64,000 nucleotides of DNA from an uncultured Prevotellaceae bacterium (GTDB taxonomy: Bacteria > Bacteroidota > Bacteroidia > Bacteroidales > Muribaculaceae): contig ONJS01000004.1 in assembly GCA_900318205.1 (NCBI GenBank), positions 1 to 64,000 on the forward strand, in the 5' to 3' direction. Both the position numbers and the translations under genes were made by a program. The notes under the pieces are model-generated. The model worked only from the letters and a program-made list of their open reading frames with translations. It searched no databases and was not told where the DNA came from. Each line of letters starts with the position of its first letter. Position 1 is the stretch's first letter. Positions 24,447-32,631 of the stretch are shown one piece after another.

Positions 24447-24980
24447 ATGAGTTTTATTAAAAGTAAAATAAGTTTATCGGCATTATTCATTCTTTTAGCA
24501 ATCACCTTTACCGGTTTTTCAGCCCAGGCTCAACTTCTTGAGACTCGCAAGCAGGGCACCGTACTCGAACAGCTCGAACAAATCAGCCGCAACAACATCG
24601 TTGACCAGGTCATCAAGTATGCCTATCGTTTCCGCGGCACTCCATACCGTTATGGCGCATCATCTCCCCGTGGATTTGACTGCTCCGGTTTTACCAGTTA
24701 TGTATTCAAGCGTTTCGGCATTGAGCTGGACCGTTCATCACGCGGCCAGATTACCGATGGCGTACGCGTCAAGAAAAACGACCTGCAGCCTGGCGACCTC
24801 GTGTTCTTCCAGGGACGTTCGGGTCGTGGTGGCGTCGGTCACGTGGGCATCGTTACCCGTGTGAATGAGGACAACACCTTCCATTTCATCCACTCGGCAT
24901 GCAGCAGCGGTGTCACCGAGAGCAAGAACACCGAGTCCTACTACAGCCGCCGCTACGTCGGCGCCTGCCGAGTCCTTTAA
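24447..24980 (+). CDS. secreted NlpC/P60 family peptidoglycan endopeptidase
   Basis: 177 residues from the ATG at 24447, which gives a clean signal peptide (SLSALFILLAITFTGFSAQA). The frame is open farther upstream but passes the promoter region, so the longer form is not used. The NlpC/P60 domain covers about residues 50-175: catalytic Cys in FDCSGFTSYVF, His in GHVGIVTRV, third polar residue His in FIHSA. PYRYGASSPRGFDCSGF is the usual family opening. These enzymes cleave gamma-D-Glu to diamino-acid bonds in cell-wall stem peptides in the periplasm. No SH3 or LysM targeting domain is present. Monocistronic, with its own promoter. Confidence 0.92.
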   Translation: MSFIKSKISLSALFILLAITFTGFSAQAQLLETRKQGTVLEQLEQISRNNIVDQVIKYAYRFRGTPYRYGASSPRGFDCSGFTSYVFKRFGIELDRSSRGQITDGVRVKKNDLQPGDLVFFQGRSGRGGVGHVGIVTRVNEDNTFHFIHSACSSGVTESKNTESYYSRRYVGACRVL

Positions 24981-25080
24981 TCGACAACAAACCAATTCCA
25001 ATAAGCATCACACAGCGTGCGCTCCCCCAACCCGAGGAAGCGCATGCTTGCTATAATAATATCAACAAAAAGCCTCAAAA

Positions 25081-25112
25081 CTTGCAATGATACTTCTTTT
25101 TTCATAGTTTTG
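25081..25112 (+). promoter_or_regulatory. promoter of the esterase gene
   Basis: TAGTTTTG (25105-25112) with CTTG (25081-25084) 20 nt upstream; the ATG follows 22 nt after the -7 box. Confidence 0.6.
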
Positions 25113-25134
25113 CGCCAAATAAAAACAATATCAG

Positions 25135-26457
25135 ATGAATGCAAAACGATCAACACTATTGACAATACTTGCCTGGCTAACGTTTTATGCTACGGCGGGG
25201 CATGGGATGATTGACGGGACGTTGGAGAAGTCCAGCATCTATCCGGGGACGGTGCACACGTTTCAGGTGTATGTGCCTGACCAGTATGACGGCAAACGGC
25301 CTGCGGCACTCTACGTGGGGCTGGATGGGGTGTTATGCAATGCCCCTGAGGTCATGGACTCGCTCATCGCGGCGGGGAAGATGCCCTGCACCATCGGTGT
25401 GTTTCTGCAACCTGGTGTCATCAAGGATGTAGAGGGCACGGTATTGCGCTACAACCGTTGCTATGAGTTTGACAGCACAACAGGGCTGTTCGCACGCTTC
25501 CTAGAGACCGAGGTGCTTCCCGCTGTTGAGCAGATGACCACAGAGCGCGGGAAACCCATCCGTCTGTCCCGTAGGCCCCAGGACCGCATGATCTTTGGCC
25601 TGAGCAGTGGTGGCATCGCTGCCTTCAACGCCGCTTGGCACCGTCCCGACCTGTTCGGCAAGGTGTTCACAGGCGTGGGCACGTTTGTGGCGATGCGCGG
25701 CGGCAACGACCTGCAGGCACTGGTTCGCAAAACCGAACCACTACCTCTGCGCGTATTCATCCAGGACGGCAGCAATGATGCTTGGAACCCGTTGTTCGGC
25801 CACTGGTACGAGGGCAATCAGATGCTGGCCAGCGCTTTACAGTTTGCAGGTTACGATGTTGAGTGTGACTGGAGCGACGGTGGCCATAACGTGAAGCGCT
25901 CCACCGAGATTTTCCCCCAAGTGATGGAATGGATGTGGCGAGACTGGCCTGCGGCACCCGCTGTGGGCGAAACTCAGAACGACTTTCTCCAAGCCCTTTA
26001 CACCGACGAGGACAAGGGATGGGAAAAAGTCGGCAACGGCACTGACGGCAAACCCGTGACCCGCATCATCTATGCTGACCTCACTACTATCGCCATCGTT
26101 CCTACTACCCCAGGCAACACCGTGTGGCAATACCTGCTGCAAGACGGCCAGCCCACCTGTGGCGAACCTTTCTACTGGCTGCACAACGATGACAGCCGCG
26201 CCCTTAATATCCAGAGCATCACCTTTGACGGCAATGGCAACCTGTGGGCTGTCACCAACCTGGGTATTCAGGTATGTGACCAGAACGGACGCGTACGCGC
26301 CATCCTGCGCCTGCCGCAAGGCATCGACACTGTGAATGAAATCAAGATTACCGAGGGTTACGTCTGGCTCCACACCCCCACCGCCGACTGGCGCCGCCGT
26401 CTCAACGTCATCGCTCCCATTCTGGGTCAACGCCCCGAGAGCCAAGGGCAAGGGTGA
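25135..26457 (+). CDS. secreted esterase D/enterochelin-esterase-like hydrolase with C-terminal propeller-like segment
   Basis: 440 residues with a signal peptide (LLTILAWLTFYATAGHG). The alpha/beta-hydrolase domain (about 28-285) opens with HTFQVYVPDQYDGKRPAALY. It has the nucleophile motif FGLSSGG (Ser about residue 160), an acid candidate in DGSNDAW, and the catalytic His in SDGGHNVK, the order of PF00756 esterases. Residues 300-440 contain NIQSITFDGNGNLWAVTNLG, one or two blades of an SMP-30/NHL-like beta-propeller. Bacteroidota relatives often join an esterase with a gluconolactonase-like propeller; here only a fragment is present. The substrate is probably an esterified plant or host glycan, by analogy only. 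Confidence 0.8.
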   Translation: MNAKRSTLLTILAWLTFYATAGHGMIDGTLEKSSIYPGTVHTFQVYVPDQYDGKRPAALYVGLDGVLCNAPEVMDSLIAAGKMPCTIGVFLQPGVIKDVEGTVLRYNRCYEFDSTTGLFARFLETEVLPAVEQMTTERGKPIRLSRRPQDRMIFGLSSGGIAAFNAAWHRPDLFGKVFTGVGTFVAMRGGNDLQALVRKTEPLPLRVFIQDGSNDAWNPLFGHWYEGNQMLASALQFAGYDVECDWSDGGHNVKRSTEIFPQVMEWMWRDWPAAPAVGETQNDFLQALYTDEDKGWEKVGNGTDGKPVTRIIYADLTTIAIVPTTPGNTVWQYLLQDGQPTCGEPFYWLHNDDSRALNIQSITFDGNGNLWAVTNLGIQVCDQNGRVRAILRLPQGIDTVNEIKITEGYVWLHTPTADWRRRLNVIAPILGQRPESQGQG

Positions 26458-26463
26458 TGTCAG

Positions 26464-26512
26464 TTAGGAGTTAGGAGTTAGGAGTCAGGAGTGAGAAGTG
26501 AGAAGTGAGGAG
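26464..26512 (+). repeat. heptanucleotide tandem repeat between esterase and rsh
   Basis: Seven units: TTAGGAG three times, TCAGGAG, TGAGAAG twice, TGAGGAG. Six of the seven contain TAG or TGA. It begins 6 nt after the esterase stop codon. Confidence 0.85.
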
Positions 26513-26603
26513 TTATGGCTCATCTTGAGAGGTGTGGCCGTGCATCCTATACCCTCAAGCCTAAAAATACAGGCTAAAAAACAATCAACTGAAAACTATT
26601 TAT

Positions 26604-26611
26604 TACCTTTG
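26604..26611 (+). promoter_or_regulatory. -7 box of the rsh gene
   Basis: TACCTTTG, 27 nt before the ATG at 26638. The upstream words CAACTGAAAACTATT resemble a decayed heptad run. Confidence 0.65.
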
Positions 26612-26637
26612 TAGTTTAAATAAAAAGAAAGTATCCC

Positions 26638-28863
26638 ATGATGCAGAACAACAACATAACGCCCGAGATGGAAGACCAGATGATCAATCAGGCCTACCAG
26701 AACTTGCTAAATATCTATTTGTCAAGTAATCACCGCAAGAAAGTGGAGATTATTGACAAGGCTTTCAAGTTTGCCCGTGATGCCCACAAGGGCATCCGTC
26801 GCCGCTCTGGTGAGCCCTATATCATGCATCCCATTGCCGTGGCGACTATCGTGATCCAGGAAATCGGATTAGGTTCCACGAGCATCAGCGCAGCCCTGCT
26901 GCACGATGTGGTCGAGGACACTGATTATACCGTCGAGGACATCGAGGCTCAGTTCGGCCACAAGATTGCCCGCATCGTTGACGGACTGACGAAAATCTCG
27001 GGTGGCATCTTCGGTGACCAGGCCTCGCTGCAGGCCGAGAACTTCCGCAAGCTGCTGCTCACAATGGGCGAGGACGTGCGCGTCGTGCTCATCAAGATGG
27101 CCGACCGCCTACACAATATGCGCACCCTGCAGTCCATGCCCCCCAACAAGCAGTACAAGATTGCCGGTGAGACGCTCTACGTCTATGCCCCGCTGGCACA
27201 CCGCCTGGGTCTGTATGCTATCAAGACCGAACTTGAGGACCTCAGTTTCAAATACAACCATCCCGCCGAGTACCAGCGCATCCGCAGCCTGATTGACGCC
27301 AGCGAGGAAAGCCGTAACGACCTGTTCGCCCGATTTGCAGCCCCCATCCGCGAGCGGTTGGATAACATGGGACTGGTCTATGAGTTCAACGCGCGTGTGA
27401 AGTCCTGTTACTCGATTTGGAACAAGATGCAGAAGAAGCACATCCCCTTTGAGGAAGTGTACGACCTGTATGCCGCGCGCATCGTCTTTGAGTGTGACGA
27501 CGAGAGCGCCGAAAAGCGCATCTGCTGGAATATCTACAACGAGGTGACCGAGGTCTATACCAAGCACCCCGACCGCGTGCGCGACTGGCTGACGACCCCC
27601 AAGGTGAACAAGTACCGCGCCCTGCATGTCACCGTCATGGGACCCGACGGCAACTGGGTGGAAGTACAGATCAGGAGCCGCAAGATGGACGACACCGCCG
27701 AGCGCGGATTTGCCGCCCACTGGAAATACAAGATCGGTGAAGGCGAGGAGGAAGAGGAACTCTCGAGGTGGCTGAGCACCATCACCGACATCCTCAAGGA
27801 TCCCGAGCCCAACGCTATCGACTTCCTGGACACGGTGAAGCTCAACCTGTTTGCCAGCGAAATTGTCGTCTTCACCCCCAAGGGCGAGACCATCACCCTG
27901 CCCAAGGGTGCGACCATCCTTGACCTGGCATTCACACTGCACACCGACCTGGGTACGCACTGTATTGCCGGCAAAGTCAACCATAAACTCAAACCCTTGT
28001 CTTACAAACTCGCCAGCGGAGACCAAGTCGAGATCATCAGCAGCAACAGCCAGAAGCCCAAGCCTGAATGGGAAAAATTCGTCTTCACCGCCAAGGGCAA
28101 GACTCGCCTGCGTTCCGCCCTGCGCCACGAGCGACGCCTTACTATCGAGAAGGGCGAGAAGGAATTCAAGGATTTCCTGGCCGACCACAACATTCCCTTA
28201 AGCAACGAGGTACTGTCGCTTGCCATCTCGCGCCAGAATGCAAGCAACAAGGAAGAACTTTTCCGCATGATTGGCAACGACGAGATCATCCTCAATGAGG
28301 ATATGGTCTCCCACAAGGAACAGGGCGCCCGCTTCAACTGGTGGCGACGCAACCCCTTCAAGGGCAAAGAGGAGCCCAAGAAGGCCACCAACGAGTCTTC
28401 CACTGCCATCGACACCAAGGCCATCTACCGCCTCACCACCCGTGACGGCAAGAGCAACTACGAGATAGCCTCCTGCTGCCATCCCATTCCCGGCGATGAC
28501 ACGGTAGGCTTCCTGACCAACAGCAACAAGGTCATCGTCCACAAGATGGACTGCCCCACCCTCGCCCGACTCAAGGCCAGCCACGGGTCACGCCTGTTGC
28601 AGACACAATGGGAAGACCACAGCGACACCTTCCAGGCGACCATCCACATCGAGGGCATCGACCAGAAGGGTATCCTCCAGTCGATAGTGAACATCATTTC
28701 CACCAACATGTCCATCAACATGAAGCAGATGAATGTCACCTCCGACCAGGGCGTCTTCAACTGCGACCTGCAAGTGCTCGTCAGTGATGCCCAGGTGGTC
28801 ACCAACCTCTGCCGCGAGATCAAGAAGGTCAAGGGCGTCAACAGCGCCTCCCGCATGAACTAA
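26638..28863 (+). CDS. rsh: bifunctional (p)ppGpp synthetase/hydrolase (Rsh family)
   Basis: 741 residues in the usual RelA/SpoT order. The HD hydrolase (about 45-200) has RRSGEPYIMHPIAVA, ALLHDVVEDT and KMADRLHNMRTL. The synthetase domain (about 240-390) has YDLYAARIVF and KVNKYRALHVTVMGPDG. A TGS domain starts near 405 (VVFTPKGETITLPKGAT), followed by a helical/zinc-finger region containing ASCCHPIPGDD, and a C-terminal ACT domain (EGIDQKGILQSIVN). The intact HD motif means it can also degrade (p)ppGpp. It sets the alarmone level during starvation in the cytosol. There is an ATG-ATG start with the conserved part beginning soon after. The next gene lies 46 nt downstream, another nucleotide-signalling enzyme, suggesting co-transcription. 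Confidence 0.95.
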   Translation: MMQNNNITPEMEDQMINQAYQNLLNIYLSSNHRKKVEIIDKAFKFARDAHKGIRRRSGEPYIMHPIAVATIVIQEIGLGSTSISAALLHDVVEDTDYTVEDIEAQFGHKIARIVDGLTKISGGIFGDQASLQAENFRKLLLTMGEDVRVVLIKMADRLHNMRTLQSMPPNKQYKIAGETLYVYAPLAHRLGLYAIKTELEDLSFKYNHPAEYQRIRSLIDASEESRNDLFARFAAPIRERLDNMGLVYEFNARVKSCYSIWNKMQKKHIPFEEVYDLYAARIVFECDDESAEKRICWNIYNEVTEVYTKHPDRVRDWLTTPKVNKYRALHVTVMGPDGNWVEVQIRSRKMDDTAERGFAAHWKYKIGEGEEEEELSRWLSTITDILKDPEPNAIDFLDTVKLNLFASEIVVFTPKGETITLPKGATILDLAFTLHTDLGTHCIAGKVNHKLKPLSYKLASGDQVEIISSNSQKPKPEWEKFVFTAKGKTRLRSALRHERRLTIEKGEKEFKDFLADHNIPLSNEVLSLAISRQNASNKEELFRMIGNDEIILNEDMVSHKEQGARFNWWRRNPFKGKEEPKKATNESSTAIDTKAIYRLTTRDGKSNYEIASCCHPIPGDDTVGFLTNSNKVIVHKMDCPTLARLKASHGSRLLQTQWEDHSDTFQATIHIEGIDQKGILQSIVNIISTNMSINMKQMNVTSDQGVFNCDLQVLVSDAQVVTNLCREIKKVKGVNSASRMN

Positions 28864-28909
28864 CCAAGTAAAAAAGCTACCAGCCAGCAGCTAAAGGCGA
28901 AGAAAGAAT

Positions 28910-31006
28910 ATGAAAACGAAAAGGAACAATATCATCATCACGGCATTACTGCTACTGTCGGTCATCCTCATCACCACGGCGCTGTTCTTCACCCGTGAAG
29001 GGAATGACACACCCAGCTTTGAAGAAGGGAAGCCCTGGATGCACCCGCGACTGGAGGCAAGGTTCCAGTACGATATCGAGCTTGATGAGGAGACACGCTT
29101 GCACATCACCGACAGCGTGAATAAGAACTTTTCCAAAATCTACACCCTTGACCGCAAGCGCGGTGAGCAGCAGTTGGCACTGCTTTCACGCAGCATCGCA
29201 GGACATGCCGGGTCGCGAGAACTGCTTCAGGCAGTCGCCAAACTCTATGAGGACGGCATTACCGACAATGATGCCGCCAACGACATCCGTACCGGCAAGC
29301 AACTACGCTTCAACGTGGGCAACAACCAGCTGCAAGTGGTGGACGCCACCAACATGAAGACGGTGGCACAGGCCTATGCCTGGCTCACCGACTCCCTGCG
29401 CGGCAACCATGCCATTCAGGAAGCCCTCAAGACTGTGGACATCAGCCTCTACCTGGTCCCCAACATGAAGGTTGATGCCGAGGAGAACGACAAATGGCTG
29501 GGCGAGGACCTGCGCGACGCCCTGCGCTCACCCGGCACAATTCAGGCCGGTGAGACCATCATCACTCCTGGCGAAATCATCACACCCAAGAAGGCCTCGG
29601 CCATCAACACCTACTACAACGAGATTGCACGTCGCAACGACCAAAGCAATTCCGACGAGAGTATCAAACTGCTGGGACAGGTCCTCATCGTGGCGACATT
29701 GATGTTGGCCTTCTACTTCTTCATGAGGCTGTTGCGCAAGCAGGTGTTCGAACGCCTGCGCAGGATGGTCTTTCTCATCTCGCTCATCACCGTGTTTGTC
29801 ATCGCGGTGCTCCTATGCGTCAAGTTCAAGTACAACCTGCTTTACATCATTCCCTTCGGGCTGGTGCCCGTCATCGTCTCATCGTTCTTTGATGACCACA
29901 CCTCATTCTTTGTCCACATTGTCACAGTGCTCATCTGCTCGCTTGTGGCAAGCAGCCATCAGGCAGAATTCATCATCATGCAGTTCCTGGCGGGTATCAT
30001 CGCCATCGTCTCGGTCAAGGAACTGACCAAGAGGACCCAGCTCGTGCGCTGTGCCTCGCTCATTTTCCTGGCCTACTGCATCACCTACGTGGCCATGACG
30101 CTCATCAACGAGGGCGACTTCAGCAAACTCAGCAGGTACTACTTCGGCTACTACCTTGTGAACTGTGTCATCCTGTTCTTTGCTGTATTTATCATCCCCA
30201 TCGTGGAGAAGGCCTTTGGCTTCACCTCGTCCATGACGCTGATTGAGCTGTCGGACATCAACAACCCGTTGCTGCGCCAGTTGTCCACCAACTGCCCCGG
30301 CACCTTCCAGCACTCGCTGCAGGTCGCCAACCTGGGTGGCGAAGCAGCCTTGAAGATCGGTGCCAATATGCAACTGGTACGCGCCGGTGCCCTCTATCAC
30401 GACATCGGCAAGACCAAGAATCCTGCATTCTTCACCGAGAACCAGATTGGCGAGAATCCGCATGACCATCTCGTGAGACCCGAGGACAGCGCTAAAATCG
30501 TTATCGACCATGTGGCCAATGGCATCAAACTGGCCGAGGAAGCCAAGTTGCCCAAGATCATCAGGGACCTGATAGCGCAACACCACGGCAAGGGCGTCAC
30601 ACGGTATTTCTATTACAAGGCCAAGGAAGCCAACCCCGACGGCGAGGTGGATCCCGCACCCTTTACCTATCCTGGCCCCAACCCACAGACCAAGGAGGCT
30701 GCCATTCTGATGATGGCCGATGCCTGTGAAGCCGCCACCAAGAGCATGAGCGACCACAGCGAGGAAGCCATCGCCGCTATGGTGAGCAAGATCATCGACG
30801 GTCAGGTTGCCGACGGTCTGCTGCGTGAGACTCCCATCAGTTTCCGTGACGTGGAGATGATCAAGCAGTTGTTTGTGGAACGGTTGCGCACTGCCTACCA
30901 CGTTCGCGTGTCCTATCCCAGCGACATCAAGCCCGCCACCACCGAGGGTCAGGACAACGACACCCCGCCAGCAACCAACGGCAAAGCCACCGAGGAGACG
31001 AAATAA
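28910..31006 (+). CDS. 7TM-HD (PgpH-type) phosphodiesterase, HDIG domain
   Basis: 698 residues: an N-terminal transmembrane helix (about 8-27), a periplasmic 7TMR-HD extracellular domain to about 255, seven membrane helices at about 260-460, then a cytosolic HD domain (about 475-640). The HD has PGTFQHSLQVANL, GALYHDIGKTKNP (HD near 495) and LIAQHHGKG. This architecture is that of PgpH, which hydrolyses the second messenger c-di-AMP to pApA. The C-terminal 40 residues are low-complexity and polar. Coupling to rsh upstream is notable because c-di-AMP and (p)ppGpp cross-regulate in other phyla. The c-di-AMP substrate is family knowledge, not tested here. Confidence 0.9.
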   Translation: MKTKRNNIIITALLLLSVILITTALFFTREGNDTPSFEEGKPWMHPRLEARFQYDIELDEETRLHITDSVNKNFSKIYTLDRKRGEQQLALLSRSIAGHAGSRELLQAVAKLYEDGITDNDAANDIRTGKQLRFNVGNNQLQVVDATNMKTVAQAYAWLTDSLRGNHAIQEALKTVDISLYLVPNMKVDAEENDKWLGEDLRDALRSPGTIQAGETIITPGEIITPKKASAINTYYNEIARRNDQSNSDESIKLLGQVLIVATLMLAFYFFMRLLRKQVFERLRRMVFLISLITVFVIAVLLCVKFKYNLLYIIPFGLVPVIVSSFFDDHTSFFVHIVTVLICSLVASSHQAEFIIMQFLAGIIAIVSVKELTKRTQLVRCASLIFLAYCITYVAMTLINEGDFSKLSRYYFGYYLVNCVILFFAVFIIPIVEKAFGFTSSMTLIELSDINNPLLRQLSTNCPGTFQHSLQVANLGGEAALKIGANMQLVRAGALYHDIGKTKNPAFFTENQIGENPHDHLVRPEDSAKIVIDHVANGIKLAEEAKLPKIIRDLIAQHHGKGVTRYFYYKAKEANPDGEVDPAPFTYPGPNPQTKEAAILMMADACEAATKSMSDHSEEAIAAMVSKIIDGQVADGLLRETPISFRDVEMIKQLFVERLRTAYHVRVSYPSDIKPATTEGQDNDTPPATNGKATEETK

Positions 31007-31069
31007 TTGACCCATCGCAGGCAATAAATCGGCACTGCACGGTGTTATATAATAAAAGGAAATCCTAAC

Positions 31070-31561
31070 ATGGTCACACATACCATACTACTCATCGCCG
31101 GCGTCATCTGCCTCGTTGCAGCACTGGTGCTTGTGCTTTGGCCCCGCTGGATTGCAGCAGTGCCCGCATTCCTAGGCCTGTTGCTCATGCACTTGAGCTA
31201 CGCCATCGATGTCAAGACGCTCACTTTCATCTTTTGGGGCGCGGCGACGTTGATCACGGTGGGTCTGTTCTATCTCTCCCCCAAAGGAGAGCCCGACGGC
31301 AACCACGCCAGCAACCTCTATGTGGGCATCACCGCCATGGCAGGCGGTATGCTGGGCATCATGTTGGAGCCGCGTGTCATGGTGCTGGGAGTCATCCTGG
31401 GAGCAGCGATGGGCCAACTTGCCTACAGCCGCACGCCAGCAGGCAAGTGGATGCTCAACCCATCGATCATGTTTTGGCGCTACTTTGCCGCCAAATGCCT
31501 GCCCGCCATTGTTGCCGTCTCGATCGTGTGCATCGCCATCATGGGAGTTGTTATAGATTAG
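31070..31561 (+). CDS. small polytopic inner-membrane protein
   Basis: 163 residues, almost entirely hydrophobic, with about five to six predicted helices. The only longer polar stretch is SPKGEPDGNHASN. Glycine-rich helices such as AMAGGMLGIML and LGVILGAAMGQLAY recall DUF456-type proteins, but I cannot assign it firmly. It follows the HDIG gene by 63 nt. No catalytic motif. Expressed unit: probably the tail of the rsh-HDIG operon. Confidence 0.65.
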   Translation: MVTHTILLIAGVICLVAALVLVLWPRWIAAVPAFLGLLLMHLSYAIDVKTLTFIFWGAATLITVGLFYLSPKGEPDGNHASNLYVGITAMAGGMLGIMLEPRVMVLGVILGAAMGQLAYSRTPAGKWMLNPSIMFWRYFAAKCLPAIVAVSIVCIAIMGVVID

Positions 31562-31603
31562 TTAGGAGTTAGAAGTGAGAAGTTAGAAGTGAGGAGTTAG
31601 GAG
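31562..31603 (+). repeat. heptanucleotide tandem repeat upstream of the DUF4919 gene
   Basis: Units TTAGGAG, TTAGAAG, TGAGAAG, TTAGAAG, TGAGGAG, TTAGGAG; all six contain a stop trinucleotide. It starts directly after the preceding TAG stop codon. Confidence 0.85.
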
Positions 31604-31666
31604 TTTTTGAAGATTTACACTGACAGCGATTGGTTGAAGGCCAATGGCTAAAAGCTGAAAACGATA

Positions 31667-32395
31667 ATGAAACAATACAACAGATATCTGCTCGTCCTGG
31701 TTATGGCACTCATGGCAACAGCCATTTGCTGGTCCCAAGAGGTGCCCCAGCGCAGCCAGCCAGGGAAATTCGCCATCAAGAAGGTGGACTTTGACCACGT
31801 CAAGGAGGTCATCTCCAACCCCAACAACGCCTACTATTACCCCAAGTTGATGAAGGCTTATAACAGCAACGACACTACCTTGAGCATCGAGGCATGGCGC
31901 AACTTCTACTATGGCTACACCTTCCAGGAGGACTATAACCCCTTCCGCGAGAGCATCTATTGCAACGTGGTGGAGCAGCTCTACTACAAGCAGCCCCACT
32001 CCCGTGCCGAATGTGACAGCATCGAGAAATATGCCGAGAAGTCCCTTAACGACAACATGTTCGACTTGAACCAGATGAACTTCTACATCTATGTCCTCAA
32101 GGAGAAGAAGAAACACGCCCGAGCCGCCATCTGCCAGTATCGCCTGGACCGCCTCATCGCCGCCATCATGTCTAGCGGCCGAGGCACCAAGGAGGAGCCT
32201 TGGGTGGTCATCGCCCCCGAGCATGAATACAACATCATCAACTTCCTCGGCTTCGTCGCCACCGACCACGAGACACTAGACGGCGGCATCGACTACATCA
32301 AAGTCCAACCTGTCGCGGGCAAGAACACCGAAGGCTTCTACTTCGACATCTCCCGCATGATGCAAATCGCTACCCTAAAGTTCCCCGACATCTAA
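31667..32395 (+). CDS. DUF4919 domain exported protein
   Basis: 242 residues with a signal peptide (YLLVLVMALMATAICW). The conserved body starts DFDHVKEVISNPNNAYYYPKL, continues IEAWRNFYYGYTFQEDYNPF and ends in a region with GSGTKEEPWVV-like sequence (here GRGTKEEPWVVIAPEHEY) and GGIDYIKVQPV. This matches the Bacteroidota-restricted family DUF4919, of unknown function. No lipobox cysteine, so periplasmic or secreted. A hairpin terminator follows at 32420-32462. Confidence 0.8.
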   Translation: MKQYNRYLLVLVMALMATAICWSQEVPQRSQPGKFAIKKVDFDHVKEVISNPNNAYYYPKLMKAYNSNDTTLSIEAWRNFYYGYTFQEDYNPFRESIYCNVVEQLYYKQPHSRAECDSIEKYAEKSLNDNMFDLNQMNFYIYVLKEKKKHARAAICQYRLDRLIAAIMSSGRGTKEEPWVVIAPEHEYNIINFLGFVATDHETLDGGIDYIKVQPVAGKNTEGFYFDISRMMQIATLKFPDI

Positions 32396-32419
32396 CAACC
32401 GCTATTACATAAATTTTAT

Positions 32420-32462
32420 AATAGGTCAATTGGGCTCATCCATCCCTCTTGACCTATTTTAT
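32420..32462 (+). terminator. intrinsic terminator after the DUF4919 gene
   Basis: AATAGGTCAA pairs with TTGACCTATT around a loop of about 19 nt, followed by TTTATTTATT. Confidence 0.7.
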
Positions 32463-32472
32463 TTATTACATA

Positions 32473-32540
32473 AAGACACGAATGACCATGAATGGACCAT
32501 AAATATTCTATTCATGAATTATTCGTGGTCATTCATGTTT
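32473..32540. repeat. imperfect inverted repeat ACGAATGACCATGAAT / ATTCGTGGTCATTCATG
   Basis: CACGAATGACCATGAATGGA (from 32477) and ATTATTCGTGGTCATTCATG (to about 32539) are imperfect reverse complements around an AT-rich centre, followed by TTTTT. It could be a second terminator or a dispersed palindrome. Confidence 0.5.
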
Positions 32541-32564
32541 TTAAACGATGGCGGTTGCAAAAAA

Positions 32565-32608
32565 CTGAAAACTGGAAACTGAAAACTGAAAACTTTATAT
32601 TACCTTTG
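32565..32608 (+). promoter_or_regulatory. heptad repeat and -7 box before the acyl-CoA ligase gene
   Basis: Four 7-nt units at 32565-32592 (CTGAAAA, CTGGAAA, CTGAAAA, CTGAAAA) lead directly into TACCTTTG at 32601-32608, 24 nt before the ATG. Here the repeat overlaps the core promoter instead of lying in the transcript. Confidence 0.65.
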
Positions 32609-32631
32609 CAGCTAATAAACTGTTTTGACCT

